From NCBI RefSeq assembly GCF_009765785.1, contig NZ_LMUT01000002.1:173783-237782 (forward strand): 64,000 nt of DNA, read 5' to 3'. Below, piece after piece: positions 24,815-33,177 of the stretch (the first letter of the stretch is position 1; every line of letters starts with the position of its first letter). Under the pieces are notes generated by a model, which saw nothing but the letters and a program-made list of their open reading frames with translations, searched no databases and had not been told where the DNA came from. A program made the translations under genes and the position numbers. Source of the DNA: Granulicella sp. L46. Its GTDB lineage: Bacteria; Acidobacteriota; Terriglobia; Terriglobales; Acidobacteriaceae.

Positions 24815-24870
24815 CGGGCCAAATCTCCTGAAAGCCATTCTAAGGACATCTGCGCCCGGCCCGCAGCCCT

Positions 24871-25749
24871 CTAATTTCCAGCCTTCCCGGGCGCCGGCCA
24901 CACCGGACTTGCCAACTGAATCGTCATCATCGGCCCCTCGGCATACAGCGGCCCCACCTCTCGAGCGAACGTCGGCGCCTTTCCGCGAATCACCCAAACC
25001 TGAATATTCGGCGGCGCTTTCCCCACCAGCGGCGCAATCAACCCAATGGCTCCCCCCAGCACAATCTTGATCTCGTAATGCGTCGCCTTCGTCGCTACAT
25101 CGACGATCGAACAATTCTCTTCGCCGAGATTTGTGATCACCAGCTTTACCACGCGCGGCTTAGGTGCCATCACCACCATCTCCACCGTCGTCCCCTGCTG
25201 CGCCGCCTGCATGTTCTGCACCACTACCGGAATCAGTCCGTTCGCCAGGTCCTCTGGCAGAGTCATGTGATCGGTCTTTACCTCTTCCTTCCCATCCTTA
25301 TCCGTCGACCGCACCGTCACGTTGCCGCTCGCTGTATCGATCAACACATCCATCGGATGAGGAAACGATGGCCCCTTCTGCACATGATGATCGCTGATTA
25401 AATGAAACGTCCGACGCTGCGTGTACACAGTCGTCTCATCGTCGACGGAACCGTCCTTAAAGTGAAAAATTGTCTCCGCCGTAATCCTGCCGCCGCGCAC
25501 AAACTGCAGGCTATCTCCCGAAGCCACCACGCTCCCGCCCTCGGAACGGAGCTCCAGAAATCCGTGGAAACTCCCCTGCACATACCGCACTGGCATCTCA
25601 TCGGCCTGCGCTCTCGGCATCCACCCAAACAGCAGCAAAATAATCAATGACCACGCAGTCAGACATTGCGCGAAGGAGCGCAACTTCCGCGCAACAAAAA
25701 GTGAGGGTTGCTCAGCAGGACATAAGCATGGTGCGGACAAACGGTTCAT
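24871..25749 (-). CDS. Unknown exported or membrane-anchored protein
   Basis: The 292-residue product starts at the ATG at 25749, with GGAG 5 bases upstream. It has an N-terminal hydrophobic segment (about 33-47, TAWSLIILLLFGW) ending near AQA, which is either a signal peptide with a long n-region or an anchor. The mature part is beta-rich: VRYVQGSFHGFLELRSEGG, then DSLQFVRGGRITAETIFHFKDGS, suggesting a lipid-binding or DUF-type barrel. A C-terminal weakly hydrophobic stretch (IKIVLGGAIGLIAPLVG) is present. I recognise no family with confidence. It ends 57 bases before the GH43 start on the same strand, so the two may be co-transcribed. Confidence 0.65.
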   Translation of the reverse strand: MNRLSAPCLCPAEQPSLFVARKLRSFAQCLTAWSLIILLLFGWMPRAQADEMPVRYVQGSFHGFLELRSEGGSVVASGDSLQFVRGGRITAETIFHFKDGSVDDETTVYTQRRTFHLISDHHVQKGPSFPHPMDVLIDTASGNVTVRSTDKDGKEEVKTDHMTLPEDLANGLIPVVVQNMQAAQQGTTVEMVVMAPKPRVVKLVITNLGEENCSIVDVATKATHYEIKIVLGGAIGLIAPLVGKAPPNIQVWVIRGKAPTFAREVGPLYAEGPMMTIQLASPVWPAPGKAGN

Positions 25750-25995
25750 GTCATCTCCATCTACAGGCGACGCAGCCTCGATGCACCTCAAGATCGCCTG
25801 CCAGAGATGCCTCCCACCGCGTACGCGCCTCAAGGTAGATGGCACTCTTCACCCCATACGTTGCACCATGCAGCACTCCAGCCCTGCGAAGCCCCCCGCG
25901 GTCCGCGTAGGACCTCGCCGCCCGCGCAGGATCGGGTTTATCCTTGCCACTAGCCCGCCAGCGTCCACCGCCTGCCGCGGAGAAGGTCGCGTCCC

Positions 25996-26829
25996 TTGGC
26001 CCGAATGCCGCCCCAAATGTCGCCCGAACCGCCGCCTACGCCCGAATCCCGCCACGCGAAGCCTCTCGCCATCCGCGCAGGACTCGGCCGCCACATCTTC
26101 GGACTCGGCATCATGGCCCTTGGCCTGGTCGGGCTGGTTTGGGGCGACTTCATCACCGGTCAACCCGTGCCCAATGACTTTCCCCACCGGATCGCCCTGG
26201 CCTACATCGTCGCTGCCTTCCTTCTCTGCACCGGGATCATCATGCAGTGGCGCCGCTCTGCGTCCGTCGGCGCCGCCGCCCTCGCGGCGTACTACCTCGT
26301 CATCGTCATCATCGTCATGCACGGCCCCGTACTGCTCGCCCGCTTCAAGGAGTACGGTGTCTACGAAGGTCTCGCCGAGCAGTTTGCCATCGCCGCTGCC
26401 GCCCTCATCGTCTACGCCACGACAGCCCGCATCCCAGCGCCACTTGCCGCACGCCTCACCCTCATCGGCCAACTGACCTTAGGCCTTTGCGCGCTCATCT
26501 TCGGCGGAGCCCACTTCGTCTATATGAACTTCACCGCCCCGCTCGTTCCCAAATGGCTGCCGCCCTCGCAGGTCTTCTGGGGATATCTGACCGGAGTCGC
26601 TTTCATCCTCGCAGGCCTCGCTCTCCTTTCGCGGATCCAGGCCCGCCTCGCCGCCAACCTCCTCACCGCCATGCTGGCGTCCTTCACCCTCCTGGTCCAC
26701 CTTCGGATGTTGTTCACCGATCACAAACTCAAGTTCAATTGGACAGAACTCGCCATCAATCTCGCCATCCTCGGCGCCGCCTGGATCGTAGCCGACTCGT
26801 TCGCCAGTCCCAACCCGCACCACACCTGA
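25996..26829 (+). CDS. Tandem DoxX-like multispan membrane protein
   Basis: The 277-residue protein has about eight membrane helices arranged as two similar four-helix halves. The second half (LTLIGQLTLGLCALIFGGAHF to NWTELAINLAILGAAWIVADS) resembles DoxX-family proteins, including the WLPPSQVFWGYLTGVAFILAG segment; the first half follows the same helix spacing. DoxX-like proteins are linked to redox or terminal-oxidase functions in some organisms, but most are uncharacterised. I chose the TTG at 25996 because GGAGAAGG lies 9 bases upstream; the ATGs at 26005 and 26017 are alternatives. It stands alone, divergent from the unknown exported protein. Confidence 0.7.
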   Translation: MARMPPQMSPEPPPTPESRHAKPLAIRAGLGRHIFGLGIMALGLVGLVWGDFITGQPVPNDFPHRIALAYIVAAFLLCTGIIMQWRRSASVGAAALAAYYLVIVIIVMHGPVLLARFKEYGVYEGLAEQFAIAAAALIVYATTARIPAPLAARLTLIGQLTLGLCALIFGGAHFVYMNFTAPLVPKWLPPSQVFWGYLTGVAFILAGLALLSRIQARLAANLLTAMLASFTLLVHLRMLFTDHKLKFNWTELAINLAILGAAWIVADSFASPNPHHT

Positions 26830-27231
26830 CCTTCGCTGTCCAGGCAGCACCTAACATGCACACCCTCGTCCAACCCCTGCAGCTTCCTAACCAAGGAAAG
26901 AGAATTCCCATTTCGGGATCGCCCAATTATTTTGACGGACGGTGATTTCGGTCACATGAACATGCATGTGCAATTTTGTACATTGAATGAACAGACGGGC
27001 TACGCTGAGTTCGATATGCCCAGAGTCGATGCCGTCGCCAGCACGTGGGGCGGCATACCTTTTCCACCAACCCCCACACATCAAATCCCCCCAGCCAGTC
27101 GGACCGTCATAAGTCCGAGCCTAACCATCGCGATCTGAATACTTTGGGCCAAAATTACCAGGGCGGGGCCTTGCCAGACCCATTACCCCTAAGTCGGACA
27201 CCCGCCACCCCAATGGACCCACGGCGTCGCT
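26830..27231. other. Intergenic region with one CRP/FNR-like palindrome
   Basis: This stretch of about 400 bases has no convincing gene; the short frames in it lack ribosome sites and protein-like composition. It contains a GTGA-N6-TCAC dyad (GTGATTTCGGTCAC, 26942-26955). Such a core is expected about once in this much random sequence, and no clear promoter accompanies it here. The AT-richer part near 26900-26990 could hold promoters for neither neighbour, since both flanking genes end towards it. Confidence 0.5.
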
Positions 27232-27594
27232 CTATCCCTTCCAAAAGGTGATCACCAGACCGCCCGCCACAATCAGGCATCCGCCTACCCAAATCGGAGG
27301 GGTAGGCGATTGCTGAAACCGCACCTTCGCCACCACCTGCGCCACCACGAAGAACAGCGCCACATACGCTCCCAACAGCTTGCCAAAGTCCCACTGCGGC
27401 AAGTTCACGCTCCATCCGTACAGTCCCAGCACCGCGACGCCCGCCACAAACCACATCGCTCGCTGCGCACCCGACGAGCGATACAGCCCCGACTGAAAAA
27501 ACGAATCCCCCAGCACCTCCAGCGATGCTGCCACCACCAGCACCACAAACGCTCCCAACGGCGAAGACACTATCTGATTCAGCACGCTCTTCAT
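27232..27594 (-). CDS. Four-helix SMR/EamA-like small membrane protein
   Basis: The 120-residue protein has four predicted membrane helices and a Glu in the first helix (VVAASLEVLGDSFFQSG), the position of the essential Glu of small multidrug-resistance transporters. The rest (LLGAYVALFFVVAQVVAKV, IWVGGCLIVAGGLVITFW) keeps the SMR/EamA length and layout but lacks other signature residues I know, so function as an exporter is uncertain. AGGAGAGG lies 6 bases before the ATG. It is divergent from the small-membrane-protein/Amt pair. Confidence 0.6.
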   Translation of the reverse strand: MKSVLNQIVSSPLGAFVVLVVAASLEVLGDSFFQSGLYRSSGAQRAMWFVAGVAVLGLYGWSVNLPQWDFGKLLGAYVALFFVVAQVVAKVRFQQSPTPPIWVGGCLIVAGGLVITFWKG

Positions 27595-27778
27595 CGCACC
27601 CTCTCCTTACCCGCAAACGATTTCGAATTTGTTCGAGTCTACTAGACCGCCTCACCCGGCCAATGGCGAACCCCAGCCTCCTATTCCGGACTGCGTTACA
27701 AATACAGATACACTGGTGACTCACACCAACCACACGCAAGCCAGAGAAACTATCCCTAAGCCACAGGAGCTGCCCGTG

Positions 27779-27955
27779 ATGTTGATCGGCTATCTATTAA
27801 TGGTCTCCGGTTGGTTGCTGGTCCTGGCGTCCCTCTTCCTGCTTGCCGGCTTCGGACAGCGCTTCACCTTCGTCGTCGCCGGCCTGCTCGTCGAGCTCCT
27901 CGGTCTCACCCTCACCGCTCTCCGCTATCGCTCCCTGCAAAGAGGCCCCGAATGA
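27779..27955 (+). CDS. 58-residue two-helix membrane protein coupled to the Amt-like gene
   Basis: The short frame MLIGYLLMVSGWLLVLASLF to RSLQRGPE encodes two membrane helices joined by GQRFTFV. AGGAGC lies 9 bases before its ATG, and its stop overlaps the next ATG as ATGA, the arrangement used for translational coupling in this window. Both the ribosome site and the coupling argue that it is real. It may be a partner or regulator of the Amt-family protein; I know of no characterised homologue. Confidence 0.6.
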   Translation: MLIGYLLMVSGWLLVLASLFLLAGFGQRFTFVVAGLLVELLGLTLTALRYRSLQRGPE

Positions 27956-29229
27956 CCCCTGACCTCTGCCTCGTCTGCATCCTCCTCATCCCGCTCGCGG
28001 CAACCGGTCTCGCCCTCATCCATCAGGGCCTCGGTCGCTCCCGCAGCGCAGCGCACGCCATGCTCGCCACGCTCTGCTCCCTGGCCATCGCCGCCGTCGT
28101 CTTCGTCCTCTTAGGCTCCTCCTGGATGGGCTTCTCCGGAGGCCTGGCTCACACCTTCCACCTCGCCGGCAAATCCATCGACTGGCTGGGCGCGGAGCCA
28201 CTCTTCGCCACCGGCTTGGCCTCCAACCCCACGCATAGCCTCTACCCAGCGTTCGTGCTCGCATTTGGCATCTTCGCCGCAGGTCTCGCCTCTCTCATCC
28301 CGATCAGCGCCGGCACTGACCGTTGGCGTCTCGCAGCCATCTGCGCAGCCAGCGCCCTCTTCGCCGCCATCATCTTCCCCGTCTTCGCTCATTGGGTATG
28401 GAGCAACGGCTGGCTCGCCCAACTCACCCCGCTCTTCGGCCTCCCTGCCTTCGCCGACCTCGGCGGAGCCGCAGTCCTCAACGTCCTCGGCGGTCTCGCC
28501 GCTCTCTCCGTAGCGTGGATTCTCGGCCCTCGCCAGGGCAAGTACGCCGACCGCATCGCCACCGCCATTCCCGGACACAACATCGTGCAAGTCCTCTTCG
28601 GCTGCATCCTCGCGCTCATCGGCTGGATCGGTCTCGACTGCGCCGCAGCCATCCTCTTCTACCGCATCACCTACGCACAGATACTGCTCACGGTCATCAA
28701 CGCCGTACTCTCCGCCTCCACCGGCTGTCTAGCCGCGGTCGTCACCACCCAGCTACGCTACCGCAAGCCCGACGCCTCCCTTAGCGCCAATGGCTGGATC
28801 GCCGGCCTCGTCGCTGGTTCTGCCGGCTGCGGACTTCTCTCTCCCCTCGCGACGATCTTCATCGGCCTCATCGCCGGCACGCTCGTCACCCTGCTCGTCG
28901 AAACCCTAGAGCCGCGCCTCTTCATCGACGACCCCGGCGGCGCCATCTCCGTCCACCTCGGCGCTGGCCTGTGGGGCATTCTCGCGTTTGGCTTTTTCGC
29001 CCCAACCACCGGCCCCCGCCCAGCCCTCATCCTCACGCAGCTCATCGGAATCGCAACGCTGCTGGGCGTGATGTTCCCCCTCATCCACGTCCTTCATCGG
29101 CTACTCAACAAGTTCATCCCTTTCCGCGTAGACGCCGACGGCGACTGGCAGGGCATGGATGTTCGCGAGCTAGGCGCAGGCGCCTACCCAGAGTTCGTCG
29201 TTCACGCCGACGAGTTCGTCCCACGCTGA
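27952..29229 (+). CDS. Ammonium transporter-family (Amt) protein with altered pore histidine
   Basis: The 425-residue protein has about 11 helices and Amt/Mep landmarks: HWVWSNGWL (Trp148 region of E. coli AmtB), [11 protein letters not shown] (D169 here, the conserved Asp160), GHNIVQVLFGCILALIGWIGLD, an ISVHLGAGLWGILAFGFF block with the second pore His (H335 here) and a cytoplasmic tail GMDVRELGAGAYPEF like the regulatory C-terminus. At the place of the first pore His (AmtB His168, in VVHINA) it has Asn177 (VLNVLG). The conserved Asn of GFNAGS is replaced by Asp. These changes could alter conduction or turn it into a sensor-like protein. No GlnK gene is adjacent; the partner is the 58-residue membrane protein just upstream. 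Confidence 0.85.
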   Translation: MTPDLCLVCILLIPLAATGLALIHQGLGRSRSAAHAMLATLCSLAIAAVVFVLLGSSWMGFSGGLAHTFHLAGKSIDWLGAEPLFATGLASNPTHSLYPAFVLAFGIFAAGLASLIPISAGTDRWRLAAICAASALFAAIIFPVFAHWVWSNGWLAQLTPLFGLPAFADLGGAAVLNVLGGLAALSVAWILGPRQGKYADRIATAIPGHNIVQVLFGCILALIGWIGLDCAAAILFYRITYAQILLTVINAVLSASTGCLAAVVTTQLRYRKPDASLSANGWIAGLVAGSAGCGLLSPLATIFIGLIAGTLVTLLVETLEPRLFIDDPGGAISVHLGAGLWGILAFGFFAPTTGPRPALILTQLIGIATLLGVMFPLIHVLHRLLNKFIPFRVDADGDWQGMDVRELGAGAYPEFVVHADEFVPR

Positions 29230-29259
29230 CCACGTCCCGACCACCGCCTCATCCCCGCA

Positions 29260-30240
29260 TCAATGGTGCCGTGAAACAAACAGCAGCAACCCAAACAGCA
29301 GCGCCGGAATCAGCGCCAACCCCGCATACAAAAGCATTCGCCGCCGCTCCGGCGATCGCCGCGTCCTCCACCGCTCCGCATCCGGTCGCGCAGCCACTCC
29401 CACCTCGTCCTGGTGCTGCAGATCGTGTGCCATCTCGCGCGCACTGGCATACCGGTTCTTCGGCTCGCGCTCCATCGCGCGATACACAATCTCCTGCAGC
29501 TGCGGCGAAATCGACGGTTCCAGCTCTCTCGGCGGCACAGGTTGATTCAGCAGCCGATCATTCATCACTGCAAATGGATTCGGCCCCGAAAACGGCACCA
29601 CCCCGGTCAGCATCTCGTACAACATTACTCCCAGCGCATAGATGTCACTGCGCGAATCGCCCCGTTTGCCTCGCACCTGCTCCGGAGAAATGTAGTCGGG
29701 CGTCCCCATGCTCTGCGAAAAGTGCGCAAACGTAAGCCGCCGAGCACCCGCGCTCGCAGCAATTCCGAAGTCGATCAGGTGTATCCCGTCCGCATCATCC
29801 ACCATGATGTTCTCAGGCTTCAGATCGCGATGCGCCACACCATTTGCGTGAACGTGGTCCAACGCGTCGCAGATCCCGACCATCAACTTCACCGCCCGCT
29901 CCACCGGCAGCTTCTTTTTCTCGTTTAATATCTGGCGTAGCAGCCGGCCATCCAGCCATTCCATCACCATATAAATCTGGGTGCGCTCAGGATTCGCAAA
30001 GACCTTCATCACACCCGGATGATCGATGCGAGTGCCAATCTCCTCTTCGCGCCGAAAGCGATCGAACATCGTCGGATCGCTCTCCACCTCGGGATGAGGC
30101 ACCTTAATCGCAACCTGCAGCCCACTCTTCAGGTCGCGCGCGCGAAACACCGTCGCCATGCCGCTAGTCGCAACAATATCCTCCAGCTCATAGCCATCGA
30201 GCGTGTCGCCGGGACGAAGTGTAAGATTCGGCGCGATCAT
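29260..30240 (-). CDS. Membrane-anchored Hanks-type Ser/Thr protein kinase
   Basis: The 326-residue protein has a kinase domain (about 15-265) and a C-terminal anchor (RMLLYAGLALIPALLFGLLLFV, about 300-322) ending just outside the membrane. Landmarks are TSGMATVFRARD (glycine-rich loop), VAIKVPHPE (ATP-binding Lys), HRDLKPENIMVDD (catalytic loop, RD type), IDFGIA (DFG) and GTPDYISPEQVRGKRG (activation segment with APE-like motif). No PASTA or other sensor domain is present; the outer tail is only a few residues. The start touches the stop of the phosphatase gene upstream (TAGATG), so the two are one unit. Confidence 0.94.
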   Translation of the reverse strand: MIAPNLTLRPGDTLDGYELEDIVATSGMATVFRARDLKSGLQVAIKVPHPEVESDPTMFDRFRREEEIGTRIDHPGVMKVFANPERTQIYMVMEWLDGRLLRQILNEKKKLPVERAVKLMVGICDALDHVHANGVAHRDLKPENIMVDDADGIHLIDFGIAASAGARRLTFAHFSQSMGTPDYISPEQVRGKRGDSRSDIYALGVMLYEMLTGVVPFSGPNPFAVMNDRLLNQPVPPRELEPSISPQLQEIVYRAMEREPKNRYASAREMAHDLQHQDEVGVAARPDAERWRTRRSPERRRMLLYAGLALIPALLFGLLLFVSRHH

Positions 30241-31041
30241 CTATAGCAACCTGTACGGCCGTCCACGATAAAGCCCCATCCGTTCTATCGCCTTTACACG
30301 AATCAACTGCACGCTGACGTTATCTTGGCCACCTGCCTCATTGGCCGCCGCCACCAGCGCATCCGCCGCTTTCTCCAGATCGCTGTTGCGCAGAATGATC
30401 TGCAGGATCGCAGTGTCCGGCACGTATCCATACAACCCATCCGTGCAAAGCAACAACACATCGCCCGGCAGAATATTTACCGTGAGGGTGTCCGCAGCGA
30501 CAAACAACTCATTGCCCAAAGACCGCGTCAATACATGCCGTCCGTCGTGCGCGGCAGCCTCTTCCTTGGTGAGAATCCCGAGCCTCACCTGCTCAGCCGC
30601 CATCGTATGGTCCCGCGTCAGCTGCGTCCCATTACCGTTGCGAAACAGGTAGCAGCGCGAATCACCAACATGTGACACAACCGCCGAGTCGAACCGCAGC
30701 GCACACGCAACAAACGTCGTTCCCATGCGCGCACCCCGCAGCGCGGTCGCCAGCCCCGCGTCATACACCGCAGCATTGGCCTCCTGCACCAGCCGCGGCA
30801 GCAACGAGACATGCATCACACCTTTAGGAATCTTGCGGAAACCCTCAAGCGCCGTCATCACGGCAAGAGCCGAAGCAACCTCGCCCTGTTCATGGCCGCC
30901 CATCCCATCGGCCGTCGCGAAAAACCAACCCTGCGACTGCACCTGCGCCGGTCCCATGGGCAGCACATGGCCGAGCGCATCTTCGTTGTTCGACCGCACC
31001 TTTCCCGGGTCGGTTCGTTCTGCGAATTCAAGATCGAGCAT
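30241..31041 (-). CDS. PP2C-family protein phosphatase (PPM)
   Basis: This 266-residue cytoplasmic phosphatase probably reverses phosphorylation by the kinase encoded immediately downstream. The metal-binding motifs are present: RTDPGKVRSNNEDALGHV (motif 1, R and D), FATADGMGGHEQGEVAS (DGMGGH), GDSRCYLFRNG, LLLCTDGLYGYV (DG) and QDNVSVQLIRV (DN). The set is complete, so an active Mn/Mg enzyme is expected. It is about the length of bacterial PstP/Stp catalytic domains and lacks a membrane helix. Confidence 0.94.
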   Translation of the reverse strand: MLDLEFAERTDPGKVRSNNEDALGHVLPMGPAQVQSQGWFFATADGMGGHEQGEVASALAVMTALEGFRKIPKGVMHVSLLPRLVQEANAAVYDAGLATALRGARMGTTFVACALRFDSAVVSHVGDSRCYLFRNGNGTQLTRDHTMAAEQVRLGILTKEEAAAHDGRHVLTRSLGNELFVAADTLTVNILPGDVLLLCTDGLYGYVPDTAILQIILRNSDLEKAADALVAAANEAGGQDNVSVQLIRVKAIERMGLYRGRPYRLL

Positions 31042-31094
31042 AAGAGAGTCTATACGCCAGTCAGAATCAGGAAACCCAACCCCGCGCCATCAGT

Positions 31095-32897
31095 CTACGC
31101 CGAAGTCGGCCGCGATTCGATCAGCGCCGATTTCCCTGATGCTTTGCCCATCTTCAGGAAATGGAAGCTGCCATAAATTCCCCAAACCGCCGCAATGCTG
31201 AGCGCCAGCAGCGGCTCCATCTTCGTGCCATAGCCCATGAACGGTCCCACAAGGTAAAAGCCCATGCATGCAAGATTTGCGCACAACCCGAACAGCGGAA
31301 TCGCCAGGTGCCGCACTGCATTGAACTTCGGATGCTTATGATACGCAACCATGCAAAGCGTGCAACTTAGGGCATACAGCAGAAACGTGCCAAAATTCGA
31401 AGCCAAGGTCACCGTCAAAAGACTGTTCGGCAGAGCCGCCATCTTATCGTGAGTCGTATAGCCGAAGCTTGAAAAAATCCCATGCGGAATCGCCGAAATC
31501 GCTGCCGCCGAAGGTGCTCCTCCATCGCCAAAAACTATCGCCACCGCGATACATCCGATCACAGCAGAAATCGCCGCCAAACTCCACACCGCCCGATGCG
31601 GCGTCAGGTTGTTCTTGTGCAGCAAACCAAAGCGATTAGAAACCTCCTGGTCCTTGCCCATCGCATAGGTTACGCGCGCGCCCGTATTCATGCACGAGAG
31701 CGTCGTCCCAATCAGCGCCAGCACCACCGTCGCCGCCTCCGCAAGCATGAACGTGCGCCCATGTCCTTGCCCGAACAGCGCGTCCCCGACCATCACCATC
31801 ATGTCGCCAATCGGCGCCGCCGATCCCATCGCGCTCTGCATCGTGTATCCGCTATTCAAAAAATAGTTCGCAGCAAAATACTCAAAGCAATAGAACAACA
31901 CCCCCTGCACCAGCAGCGACGTGATCACCGCAATGGGCACATCTCGCTTCGCATTCTTCGCTTCCCCTCCCATCGAGGTCACCGACTCAAATCCCACCAG
32001 GATCAGAATCGCAACCGTAGCCTGAATGAACACCCAGCTCCAACGATGCGGACTCACCACCGACTTCGCATCGCCATGGGTAAGAAAGTTTCCCGCCGCG
32101 TCGTGCCCCGGATAGCTGACGCGATATGGAACCGGTTTGCCACGCGCATCCAGCTGCGGCTGCGGCACTCCATTCGCGTCGCGCACAATCGTGTCTGTCG
32201 AGACCCCACCCACCATCGCCGTCGTAGTCTTGAACTCGTAGGTGTACGCTTCACCGCTCGTCGAATCAAATTGGAAAGCCACCGACCCTGGAGGATGATT
32301 CATCCGGTACCCAAGCGCCAGCACACCAAAGATCATCAACGCCGTAATCTGAATAACGTTGATGCCCAGATTAATTGCCGTCGAAGCATTCGCCCCGCGA
32401 TACGCGATGTACGCGACGGCAAAGGAGAAAACCACCGCCACGCCCATCATGAACAGCATTCCAGGATTCGACGCGCTCATGAAATTCGGATATAGCGTTC
32501 CCACCAGGTACCCGCACACGATACCCATCGTCCCCACCATCACCCCTGGATAGATCCAGTAATAAAGATGAGACGCCCACCCCACGATGAACTTAGAGAT
32601 GCGCGCATATTTCCAGGCGCGCTCACGGTTTAGAAACGCCTGCTCCGCAAAATAATACGAACTCCCGGTTCCTGGATAAAGCTTCGCCATCTCTGCATAA
32701 CAAACCGCAGTGGAGAGACAAAGCAGCAGCGCACCAATGACCCCCATCCACATCGAAGGTCCGGTAACACCAGTTCCCGCCTGGATGAAGAACGTCAGCC
32801 AGAGAAAGGCGCCCGGCGCGATCAACGCCATAGCATTGCTGGTCAGCCCTGTAAGCCCAAGCGTCTTTTTCATCTCGACTGCAGGTACGTCCGCCAT
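31095..32897 (-). CDS. APC-superfamily amino-acid permease
   Basis: The permease has 600 residues from the ATG at 32897 (GGAGGG 5 bases upstream); an in-frame opening upstream at 33014 is not supported. It has about 12 membrane helices, with the APC-type helix-1 glycine-rich segment (LTGLTSNAMALIAPGAF) and a substrate-facing VGFESVTSMGGEAKNAKRDVP in helix 6, typical of the family. A loop of about 80 residues in the middle (FQFDSTSGEAYTYEF to DAKSVVSPH) is an unusually large insertion. It lies 280 bases after hutF on the same strand, so I infer histidine or another amino acid of these catabolic routes as substrate. Confidence 0.85.
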   Translation of the reverse strand: MADVPAVEMKKTLGLTGLTSNAMALIAPGAFLWLTFFIQAGTGVTGPSMWMGVIGALLLCLSTAVCYAEMAKLYPGTGSSYYFAEQAFLNRERAWKYARISKFIVGWASHLYYWIYPGVMVGTMGIVCGYLVGTLYPNFMSASNPGMLFMMGVAVVFSFAVAYIAYRGANASTAINLGINVIQITALMIFGVLALGYRMNHPPGSVAFQFDSTSGEAYTYEFKTTTAMVGGVSTDTIVRDANGVPQPQLDARGKPVPYRVSYPGHDAAGNFLTHGDAKSVVSPHRWSWVFIQATVAILILVGFESVTSMGGEAKNAKRDVPIAVITSLLVQGVLFYCFEYFAANYFLNSGYTMQSAMGSAAPIGDMMVMVGDALFGQGHGRTFMLAEAATVVLALIGTTLSCMNTGARVTYAMGKDQEVSNRFGLLHKNNLTPHRAVWSLAAISAVIGCIAVAIVFGDGGAPSAAAISAIPHGIFSSFGYTTHDKMAALPNSLLTVTLASNFGTFLLYALSCTLCMVAYHKHPKFNAVRHLAIPLFGLCANLACMGFYLVGPFMGYGTKMEPLLALSIAAVWGIYGSFHFLKMGKASGKSALIESRPTSA

Positions 32898-33177
32898 AAA
32901 ACCCTCCGCGAAATTAAATCTGCTATGAGTTGTTGAAATTCGTGGATCGCTCAAGATATAGGCATCCCCACCAAGCAGCGGAAGCCCTTGTGGTCGAAAC
33001 TTATGGAACAGCAATTTCTTTTACTTTCTTATGTGGCCTGAAAACGGATGATTCAACGACTCCATAGTGATTCGCAATGGAGTACCTTCACACACTTGCC
33101 CTGGGCAGATGAGCTAGTCTAACCCGAAATCGACCGCGCACCATCTGAAAATCGTGGACGCTTTGCGCACGTCCGGT

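Noticed and set aside
26942..26955. GTGA-N6-TCAC palindrome as a functional CRP site
   Set aside because: The core is expected about once per 65 kb by chance, and here neither neighbouring gene starts towards it, unlike the copy before actA.
26932..27138. Possible 68-residue gene in the intergenic region (MTDGDFGHMNMHV)
   Set aside because: No ribosome site, no promoter, no recognisable domain; the frame is no longer than expected by chance.
33059..33083. Inverted repeat ACTCCAT / ATGGAGT downstream of hutF as a rho-independent terminator
   Set aside because: The 11-base loop is long and no T run follows on the minus strand, so it is not a convincing intrinsic terminator.
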